Origin: Aliiglaciecola sp. 3_MG-2023
GTDB taxonomy: Bacteria; Pseudomonadota; Gammaproteobacteria; Enterobacterales; Alteromonadaceae
Length of the DNA: 64,000 nt
Direction: 5' to 3'
Assembly: GCF_030548205.1 (NCBI RefSeq)
Contig: NZ_JAUORV010000009.1
Coordinates: 150,337 to 214,336, forward strand
The translations under genes and the position numbers were made by a program. This document shows positions 57,967 through 64,000 of the stretch, one piece after another. Position 1 is the stretch's first letter. Each line of letters begins with the position of its first letter. Under the pieces are notes generated by a model. The model ran no database searches and was not told the DNA's origin. It saw only the letters and a list, made by a program, of their open reading frames with translations.

Positions 57967-58698
57967 TTACTCAGCTGCTTCAACGAAATCGTCTTGCTCA
58001 GCTTGTACTTCAAGGTTTTGTTCACGGCCTTGGCTTACAGCATCAGCTGCTGCATTCAAGTACAATTGAACAGCACGAATTGCATCGTCGTTACCAGGAA
58101 TGATGTAATCAACACCATCTGGGTTAGAGTTGGTATCAACTACTGAAATAACTGGGATACCCAAGTTACGTGCTTCAGTAATTGCAATGTGCTCGTGATC
58201 TGCATCAACAACGAATAAACAGTCTGGAAGACCGCCCATGTCTTTGATACCACCTAAGCTACTTTCTAGCTTAGTCATTTCACGTTGAAGCATAAGTACT
58301 TCTTTTTTGGTCAACTTTTCGAAAGTGCCGTCTTGAGACTGTTGCTCTAGCTCTTTCAAACGCTTGATTGATTGACGAACTGTTTTCCAGTTAGTCAACA
58401 TTCCACCTAACCAACGCTTGTTAACGTAGAATTGGTCACATTTCTGTGCTGCTTCTTTAACTGCATCGCTAGCTGCGCGCTTAGTACCGACGAAAAGAAC
58501 TTTACCTTTTTTAGCAGAAACACCGCTTATGTAGTTCAATGCTTCATTGAACAAAGGTACTGTTTTTTCTAGGTTAATGATATGAACTTTGTTACGAGCG
58601 CCAAAGATGAAAGGTTTCATTTTTGGGTTCCAGTAACGAGTCTGGTGACCGAAGTGCACGCCCGCTTGGAGCATGTCACGCATTGATACGTTTGCCAT
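57967..58698 (-). CDS. rpsB: Ribosomal protein S2
   Basis: S2 of the small ribosomal subunit, 243 residues, beginning [33 protein letters not shown] (key [13 protein letters not shown]), with [13 protein letters not shown] and [22 protein letters not shown] 58698 has a GAGGAAAT ribosome binding site; the frame is open 27 codons further upstream but that region is the structured leader, not protein. The acidic C-terminal tail is normal. Confidence 0.98.
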   Translation of the reverse strand: MANVSMRDMLQAGVHFGHQTRYWNPKMKPFIFGARNKVHIINLEKTVPLFNEALNYISGVSAKKGKVLFVGTKRAASDAVKEAAQKCDQFYVNKRWLGGMLTNWKTVRQSIKRLKELEQQSQDGTFEKLTKKEVLMLQREMTKLESSLGGIKDMGGLPDCLFVVDADHEHIAITEARNLGIPVISVVDTNSNPDGVDYIIPGNDDAIRAVQLYLNAAADAVSQGREQNLEVQAEQDDFVEAAE

Positions 58699-58862
58699 TA
58701 TTAATTTCCTCAAATTGGGGTTAGGCCTCCATACATCCCATCTATCGATCCGTTCAGGCGGCAAACCCGAAGCGGACACCCCGACAAATGTGTCGATGTA
58801 TGTGTGTTATTAGTTAATTTCGCATTCATCCAGAGCACTAAAATAATGCTATTGAATTTGCG
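58699..58862 (-). promoter_or_regulatory. rpsB mRNA leader with S2-type structure
   Basis: An outer stem catacatc (58730-58737) / gatgtatg (58795-58802) and an inner hairpin cgaca/tgtcg (58782-58795 region) form a compact fold 30 bp before the rpsB ribosome binding site. Autoregulation of rpsB-tsf by S2 through a conserved leader is known in gammaproteobacteria; equating this element with that one is inference. Confidence 0.65.
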
Positions 58863-58868
58863 GTGCGC

Positions 58869-58897
58869 TTTATACCATGCTCCCCTCATCCACGCAA
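58869..58897 (-). promoter_or_regulatory. Sigma-70 promoter of rpsB-tsf
   Basis: TTGCGT (58897-58892), a 17-base spacer and TATAAA (58874-58869), then a G+C-rich GCGCACC discriminator, all on the minus strand. This is what a growth-rate-controlled ribosomal protein promoter looks like. Confidence 0.8.
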
Positions 58898-58965
58898 GTA
58901 AAAAGCGTTAGTTAGCCCATGCAAATCACCTCAAATAAACTAAATACCCATTTCTTTCACTCGTC

Positions 58966-58994
58966 TATACATTTTTGAGCTGAAAAGATACAAT
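58966..58994 (+). promoter_or_regulatory. Possible sigma-70 promoter of map
   Basis: TATACA and TACAAT separated by exactly 17 bases lie 42 bp before the map start. Matches to consensus are four of six and five of six. Confidence 0.5.
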
Positions 58995-59035
58995 TCAGCC
59001 CATTATTGCAATCAGTTATTTTTTAGGACGCAAAA

Positions 59036-59827
59036 TTGACAATCACGATTAAAACACCAGATGAAATTGAAAAGATGCGTGTCGCAGGCAGACTAGCCGC
59101 AGACGTATTACAAATGATTGGCCCTCACGTTAAAAAGGGCGTGACCACCGATGAACTCAATCAAATCTGTCATGATTATATTGTCAATGAGCAACAGTGT
59201 ATCCCCGCACCGTTAAATTACGGGCATCCTCCTTTCCCTAAATCTATTTGTACCTCAGTTAACCATGTGATTTGTCATGGTATTCCTTCTGATAAAAAGC
59301 TAAAAGATGGTGATACCATTAATATTGATGTCACTGTTATTAAAGATGGTTATCACGGTGACACCTCAAAAATGTTTGTCGTAGGTAAACCAAGTATTTT
59401 GGCTGAGCGATTAATTAGAGTCACCCAAGAATGCTTGTATAAAGGCATTGAACTCGTCAAACCCGGTGCCCGCCTTGGGGATATTGGACATGTGATTCAG
59501 CAACATGCAGAAAGCCATAATTACTCGATCGTTCGCGAGTATTGTGGCCATGGCATCGGTGCGAATTTTCATGAAGAACCCCAAGTAGTTCATTATGGTC
59601 GGCCTAATACCGGCGTTGAGTTGCTAGAAGGAATGTGTTTAACCATTGAACCTATGGTTAATGCCGGTAAACGTTATTCAAAAATCCTTCCTGATCAATG
59701 GACAGTGGTCACCAAAGATCGCAGTTTAAGTGCACAATGGGAACATACCTTATTAGTGACGAAAAACGGCGTCGAAATTCTCACTCTGCGAGACGATGAA
59801 ACCATTGATAGAGTGATAAGTCATTAA
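59036..59827 (+). CDS. map: Methionine aminopeptidase, type I
   Basis: Map removes the initiator Met from nascent proteins. The pita-bread fold carries the metal ligands: Asp in NIDVTVIKDGYHGD (two aspartates near 97 and 108), His in EYCGHGIGANFHEEPQ near 171, Glu in LTIEPMVNAG and in WEHTLLV. The start is TTG at 59036, with TAGGACG ahead, and the first residues TITIKTPDEIEKMRVAGRL match E. coli in register. 263 residues. Divergent from rpsB, followed by glnD. Confidence 0.98.
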   Translation: MTITIKTPDEIEKMRVAGRLAADVLQMIGPHVKKGVTTDELNQICHDYIVNEQQCIPAPLNYGHPPFPKSICTSVNHVICHGIPSDKKLKDGDTINIDVTVIKDGYHGDTSKMFVVGKPSILAERLIRVTQECLYKGIELVKPGARLGDIGHVIQQHAESHNYSIVREYCGHGIGANFHEEPQVVHYGRPNTGVELLEGMCLTIEPMVNAGKRYSKILPDQWTVVTKDRSLSAQWEHTLLVTKNGVEILTLRDDETIDRVISH

Positions 59828-59990
59828 TTCAGAGTATTTTTTTACTTATTATGAATGATTATGACTAACGTAAATTAGTTATTTGCTATACAACTTCGGT
59901 TAACGGACACTTTGCATTACAGAGTGAGATTTTTAGTCTGTTTATATTTGGCGTACGGTCGTCTTATTCTAGCTTTTAGAGGTACTAACA

Positions 59991-62636
59991 TTGTCATTAG
60001 ATCAGCTCATTGAAAATATTCAGAAAATAACTGATATAAATGACATTAGCAGTTTTAAAAAGTGCGTAAGTGATAGCGTAGAATGGTTAACTCAGGAGTT
60101 CACTAAAGTTCCGGTTGACCAATTAGTTCACGAAAGAGCTGTTTTCATCGATGCTTTGCTTTTACGCGCTTGGAAATTAGTTGATTTAGACAATCAAAAA
60201 GGCTTGGCTTTAGTTGCTGTGGGCGGTTACGGTAGAGGTCAACTTCAGCCTCACTCTGACGTGGATCTGTTGATTCTCAGCGATAAAACTATCAATGCTA
60301 AGTTGCAGGAAAAAATTAGCACTTTTATTACGTTCCTGTGGGATATTAAGTTAGATGTGGGTCAGTCAGTACGCACGATTAAAGAAACCTTTAATTTAGC
60401 CAAAGGCGACACAACTATCGCCACTAACTTAGTTGAATCAAGGTTATTGATAGGCAGTGAATCTAGCTTTGACACCCTGCAGAAAAAAATAAAAGGTAAA
60501 GGCTATTGGTCCAGTAAAGATTTTTTCACCGCCAAGTATGAAGAGCAAAAAGAACGCCATAAAAAATTCAACGATACCTCCTATAATCTCGAACCAAATG
60601 TAAAGGAAAACCCTGGCTGTTTGCGGGATATTCAATCTATTGGTTGGGTTGCAAAGCAACACTTTAATGTTTGGAATGGCCACGAATTAGTTGAACACGG
60701 TTATTTTACAGAACGAGAATGGGCAGAATTGATTGAATCTCGCTCTCACCTTTGGCAAATACGCTTTGCCCTGCATTTAATATCTGGACGTAGTGAAAAT
60801 CGATTATTGTTTGATTACCAAACTGATGTTGCTGAACGACTAGGCTATGGTGAAGGAAAGCAAGCAGTTGAAAGAATGATGAAGTCATTTTTTCGAACCG
60901 TTCGCCGAGTGTCTGAGCTTAATGGCATGTTGCTGCAATATTTCAAACAGGATATTCTCGAGTTAAAAGTTAAAAACCATCAGATAATTGATGACAAATT
61001 TGAATTGTTAGATGGCTTAATCAGCCCTCTTCAAGACGACGTTTTTACCACGCCAAAAGATATACTTTCATTTTTGCTACTCATAGCCAACACTCCAGAT
61101 TGCACCGGATTGCATTCCAGCTGTTTGCGTCAACTTCGCAATGCACGCCGAAAACTCAATGGCCAGTATTATTGTGAAATCCCCGAGTGTCGTAAGTTGT
61201 TTATGCAGCTTATGCGTCATCCTAATTTCTTTGGATTAGGATGGGATTTAATGCATAAGCACGGAATTCTTCAAGCGTATTTACCGCAATGGGACAACAT
61301 TGTAGGTATGATGCAATTTGACCTATTTCATGCTTATACGGTGGATGAGCATACTCACAGACTAGTAAAACATGTATATAGTTATCACAGTGAAGAAAAT
61401 AGAGATTTCCCCCGCTGCAAAAAGATTGTAAGAGAAACGGATAAACCGGAATTATTATATTTGGCCGCTATTTTCCATGATATTGGAAAAGGTAGAAACG
61501 GCGATCATTCAGTATTGGGTGCAGAAGATGTCGTTACGTTTTGCCAGTCCCATGGCATCGATGGTGATGATGCGGAATTAATTCGTTGGTTGGTAGAGAA
61601 CCATCTTCTCATGTCTGTGGTTGCTCAACGAAGAGACATCTATGATCCCGAAATTATTGGTGAATTCGCTCGTGCAGTGAAAAGTCAAAATCATTTAAAA
61701 CATCTATATGCCTTAACTTTAGCGGATATTCGAGCCACCAATAATAACCTCTGGAATGATTGGAAAGCGTCCTTAATCAGAGAGTTGTATTTATTGACCC
61801 AAAAGGCATTAGATAATGGCCTTCAGTGCGGCATTACCTTGCTAGAAAGAGTGAATAAACATCAAATAGAAGCCAGAGAGATGCTGAATAAGCAAGGCAT
61901 TACTGCTGCACAGATAGACCAATTTTGGCATCGGTTAAATAATGATTATTTTGCTAGATTCAGTCCTAAGCAATTGGCATGGCACACAAAAGAAGTGGCG
62001 AAAGCAGAAAGCAAAGATGAAAATACCATCACCATTGCGTTAAACGATACAACCGCTAAAGCTGGCACAGAGTTATTAGTTTACGGTAAAAATCGCCCTG
62101 CATTATTTGCACAAATAGCGTCGGTTTTAGATAGTCGAAACTGTTCCATTCACGATGCGCAAATAACAATTACCGATGATGGTTATGTTTTCGATAGCTT
62201 TATTTTGTTAGAACAAGATGGCTCTCGCATATCCTCCCCAAGTCGTTTAAAAAGCTTGGTTGAAGCAATAGAAGACCAACTTGCTAAACCGGGTAGAGAT
62301 CATAACAACAGGCGCAAAATGTCACGTCGAATGAAGCAATTAGACGTAGCCACTAAAGTTCGTTTCTATCAGAGTAACAGTGATGTCACTATGGTAGAGC
62401 TCGAAGCATTAGATGCCCCTGGTTTACTTGCCAAAGTAGGCCATTTATTTGTCGAGTTAAACCTAACCTTACATATGGCAAAAATTTCGACCATTGGTGA
62501 GCGTGCAGAAGATTTGTTTATTATTGCTAATGAACAAGATAACGCCCTCACCACTGATCAACAAGTTCAACTTAAAAAACGATTAACCCAATTATTAGAT
62601 CAACCCCCAACTAGCGGTGAAGCATGTCAGAGTTAA
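59991..62636 (+). CDS. glnD: Bifunctional uridylyltransferase / uridylyl-removing enzyme GlnD
   Basis: GlnD senses glutamine and modifies the PII proteins GlnB/GlnK, controlling nitrogen assimilation. Residues about 60-220 form the nucleotidyltransferase domain ([19 protein letters not shown]), then a UTase linker, the HD domain with [16 protein letters not shown] near 495, and two C-terminal ACT domains (about 690-780 and 800-875) that bind glutamine. The start is TTG at 59991 with GAGG eight bases ahead. 881 residues (E. coli 890). Confidence 0.97.
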   Translation: MSLDQLIENIQKITDINDISSFKKCVSDSVEWLTQEFTKVPVDQLVHERAVFIDALLLRAWKLVDLDNQKGLALVAVGGYGRGQLQPHSDVDLLILSDKTINAKLQEKISTFITFLWDIKLDVGQSVRTIKETFNLAKGDTTIATNLVESRLLIGSESSFDTLQKKIKGKGYWSSKDFFTAKYEEQKERHKKFNDTSYNLEPNVKENPGCLRDIQSIGWVAKQHFNVWNGHELVEHGYFTEREWAELIESRSHLWQIRFALHLISGRSENRLLFDYQTDVAERLGYGEGKQAVERMMKSFFRTVRRVSELNGMLLQYFKQDILELKVKNHQIIDDKFELLDGLISPLQDDVFTTPKDILSFLLLIANTPDCTGLHSSCLRQLRNARRKLNGQYYCEIPECRKLFMQLMRHPNFFGLGWDLMHKHGILQAYLPQWDNIVGMMQFDLFHAYTVDEHTHRLVKHVYSYHSEENRDFPRCKKIVRETDKPELLYLAAIFHDIGKGRNGDHSVLGAEDVVTFCQSHGIDGDDAELIRWLVENHLLMSVVAQRRDIYDPEIIGEFARAVKSQNHLKHLYALTLADIRATNNNLWNDWKASLIRELYLLTQKALDNGLQCGITLLERVNKHQIEAREMLNKQGITAAQIDQFWHRLNNDYFARFSPKQLAWHTKEVAKAESKDENTITIALNDTTAKAGTELLVYGKNRPALFAQIASVLDSRNCSIHDAQITITDDGYVFDSFILLEQDGSRISSPSRLKSLVEAIEDQLAKPGRDHNNRRKMSRRMKQLDVATKVRFYQSNSDVTMVELEALDAPGLLAKVGHLFVELNLTLHMAKISTIGERAEDLFIIANEQDNALTTDQQVQLKKRLTQLLDQPPTSGEACQS

Positions 62637-63448
62637 AAAACCAAATAGAAGCAGCTTTTGAAAATAGAGCATCAATTACAGCCGCGTCAGTAGATGACGC
62701 AACTAAGCAAGCGGTCATTAGCGCCATAGATTTATTGAACTCTGGTGAAGCCAGAGTAGCAGAAAAAATAGCCGGAGAATGGGTTGTTCACCAGTGGCTT
62801 AAAAAAGCAGTGCTGTTGTATTTTCGCATCAATGATAACGACGTTATGGAAGGCGCAGAAAGCCGCTTTTTTGATAAAGTACCATTGAAATACACAGACT
62901 ACACAAAAGCACAATTTGAAGCTGAAGGTGTGCGTATCGTGCCCCCCGCAGCGGTGAGAACCGGCTCATTTGTGGGTAAAAATGTAGTGGTCATGCCTTC
63001 TTACGTTAACATAGGCGCTTTTGTTGATGAAGGCACTATGGTAGACACATGGGCAACTGTAGGCTCTTGTGCACAAATTGGTAAAAATGTGCATTTATCT
63101 GGCGGTGTTGGAATCGGTGGTGTTCTAGAACCATTGCAAGCGAATCCGACCATTATTGAAGACAATTGCTTTATCGGCGCACGGTCTGAAATTGTAGAAG
63201 GTGTAGTTGTTGAAGAAGGCAGTGTTATTTCAATGGGTGTATACATCGGTCAAAGTACAAGAATCTATGACCGCGAAACGGGCGAAGTGCACTATGGTCG
63301 TGTTCCTGCAGGCTCAGTAGTTGTTTCTGGCAGCCTGCCTAGCAAAGATGGTAAATATAGCCTCTATGCTGCGGTTATCGTGAAAAAAGTTGATGCGCAA
63401 ACACGCTCTAAAGTAGGTATCAACGCACTTCTACGCGCTGCAGAATAG
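62624..63448 (+). CDS. dapD: Tetrahydrodipicolinate N-succinyltransferase
   Basis: DapD moves succinyl from succinyl-CoA to tetrahydrodipicolinate in the lysine/meso-diaminopimelate pathway. The left-handed beta helix is seen in [25 protein letters not shown] (as [14 protein letters not shown]) and the active-site region [24 protein letters not shown]. 274 residues as in E. coli. ATG 62624 overlaps the end of glnD by 13 bp. Confidence 0.98.
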   Translation: MSELKNQIEAAFENRASITAASVDDATKQAVISAIDLLNSGEARVAEKIAGEWVVHQWLKKAVLLYFRINDNDVMEGAESRFFDKVPLKYTDYTKAQFEAEGVRIVPPAAVRTGSFVGKNVVVMPSYVNIGAFVDEGTMVDTWATVGSCAQIGKNVHLSGGVGIGGVLEPLQANPTIIEDNCFIGARSEIVEGVVVEEGSVISMGVYIGQSTRIYDRETGEVHYGRVPAGSVVVSGSLPSKDGKYSLYAAVIVKKVDAQTRSKVGINALLRAAE

Positions 63449-63487
63449 TCCTTCCTATACCATTCATTACTAATTAAAAAAGCACAT

Positions 63488-63524
63488 AACAACCCTGTAA
63501 AATAATCTAATTTACAGGGTTGTT
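63488..63524 (+). terminator. Terminator of dapD
   Basis: A perfect 14-bp stem (aacaaccctgtaaa and its complement) with a 9-base loop and a T run after it begins 40 bp past the dapD stop. Confidence 0.9.
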
Positions 63525-63644
63525 TTTATTCACACAGCATATTCCTTCAACATGGACACCCACAATTACATGGACACCCACGTTTAGCTGTTGGTATTAA
63601 CCACTAAACAATTACATCAATTACATCAATTACATGGACACCCA

Positions 63645-63755
63645 CACAATTACATGGACACCCATGTTTAGCTGTTGCTATTAACCTCAATATAAAACTG
63701 AGCCAGTAGGTCAATTGAATTCTGGTCCATTTTTATCAAACTAAGTGTCCTTTGA
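63645..63755. repeat. 111-bp direct repeat, first copy (245-bp period)
   Basis: Identical to 63890-64000 except for one base (C at 63678, G at 63923). The second copy ends exactly at the window edge, so the true unit and copy number are larger. Each copy is framed by ggacac near one end and gtgtcc near the other, a short inverted repeat. Confidence 0.95.
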
Positions 63756-63889
63756 GAGGCGGCGATTTGGGACGGATTTTAATAGACAGCCACATTTGGC
63801 TAGATAAATAGTGATCATTAGCTGGGAACAATTACATGGACACCCACGTTTAGCTGTTGGTATTAACCTCCAATTACATGGACACCAGC

Positions 63890-64000
63890 CACAATTACAT
63901 GGACACCCATGTTTAGCTGTTGGTATTAACCTCAATATAAAACTGAGCCAGTAGGTCAATTGAATTCTGGTCCATTTTTATCAAACTAAGTGTCCTTTGA
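63890..64000. repeat. 111-bp direct repeat, second copy, cut by window end
   Basis: Second copy of the repeat at 63645-63755, offset exactly 245 bp. It is still matching at the last base, so the repeat continues outside the window. Confidence 0.95.

Larger units (their letters stand above)
63550..64000. repeat. Dispersed short-repeat cluster (caattacatggacaccca motif)
   Basis: Seven copies of an 18-bp motif caattacatggacaccca, five full (63563, 63627, 63647, 63829, 63892) and two partial (63550, 63871), lie in one direction. A 22-bp partner sequence follows four of them (63581, 63665, 63847, 63910). Between 63609 and 63635 the nine-base unit caattacat occurs three times in a row. No gene is supported here. 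Confidence 0.9.

Noticed and set aside
58699..58779. N-terminal extension of rpsB
   Set aside because: It is the structured leader; S2 homologues begin at MANVSMRD and the ATG at 58698 has a strong ribosome binding site.
63741..63959. Open frame rich in GCPCN units
   Set aside because: It arises from the intergenic repeats at the window end and has no start signal.
63550..64000. CRISPR array
   Set aside because: The 18-bp motif recurs at irregular gaps, and the sequence between copies is itself repeated rather than unique; no cas genes are near.

Overview
The window is chromosomal DNA of a marine gammaproteobacterium of the Alteromonadales, most like Glaciecola, Paraglaciecola or Alteromonas. 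This rests on gene order (tig-clpP-clpX-lon-hupB-ppiD; rpsB-tsf-pyrH-frr-uppS-cdsA-dxr-rseP-bamA-skp-lpxD-fabZ-lpxA-lpxB-rnhB-dnaE-accA-tilS; map-glnD-dapD), moderate to low G+C, and accessory genes common in that order. The genus is an inference from protein flavour; no search was run.

Layout. 1-2.6 kb: the end of a minor type IV pilin operon (a cut PilX-like gene and a very large PilV-like prepilin). 2.8-11.5 kb, minus strand: the proteostasis block tig, clpP, clpX, lon, hupB, ppiD, with clear terminators and a sigma-32 promoter at lon. 11.9-21.9 kb: an accessory island with a 1004-residue sigma-54 activator carrying a degenerate GGDEF domain, a propeller-sensor diguanylate cyclase, a secreted subtilisin-like protease with 14 copies of an 11-residue GSIWDG repeat, and an orphan GspC. 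The protease gene has a near-consensus sigma-54 promoter with repeated upstream boxes. 21.9-22.65 kb: REP-like repeats and a four-gene tRNA operon (Pro, Arg, His, Leu in transcription order) with a stringent-type promoter. 22.8-31 kb: small proteins, folD-DUF1415, a GldA/GldF/GldG-type ABC operon ending in a DUF4340 gene, and trmO. 31-38 kb: proS, a metallo-beta-lactamase-fold hydrolase, two diguanylate cyclases, a small membrane protein and ilvE.

38.2-58.8 kb, minus strand: a long housekeeping block for tRNA modification (tilS), fatty acid start (accA), replication (dnaE), RNA-primer removal (rnhB), lipid A and fatty acid synthesis (lpxB, lpxA, fabZ, lpxD), outer membrane assembly (skp, bamA), envelope stress proteolysis (rseP), isoprenoid, undecaprenyl and phospholipid precursors (dxr, uppS, cdsA), and translation or nucleotide genes (frr, pyrH, tsf, rpsB). 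59-63.4 kb, plus strand: map, glnD, dapD. 63.5-64 kb: a cluster of short repeats whose 245-bp unit is cut by the window end.

How parts fit together. The housekeeping blocks are ordinary. The most unusual part is 11.9-21.9 kb, where a sigma-54 activator, a diguanylate cyclase, a repeat-bearing secreted protease driven by a sigma-54 promoter and a secretion-system GspC paralogue lie side by side, which suggests a regulated extracellular proteolysis module. Many genes use TTG or GTG starts with good ribosome binding sites (map, glnD, fabZ, skp, frr, hupB, lpxA, rseP), so several starts given here are not ATG.
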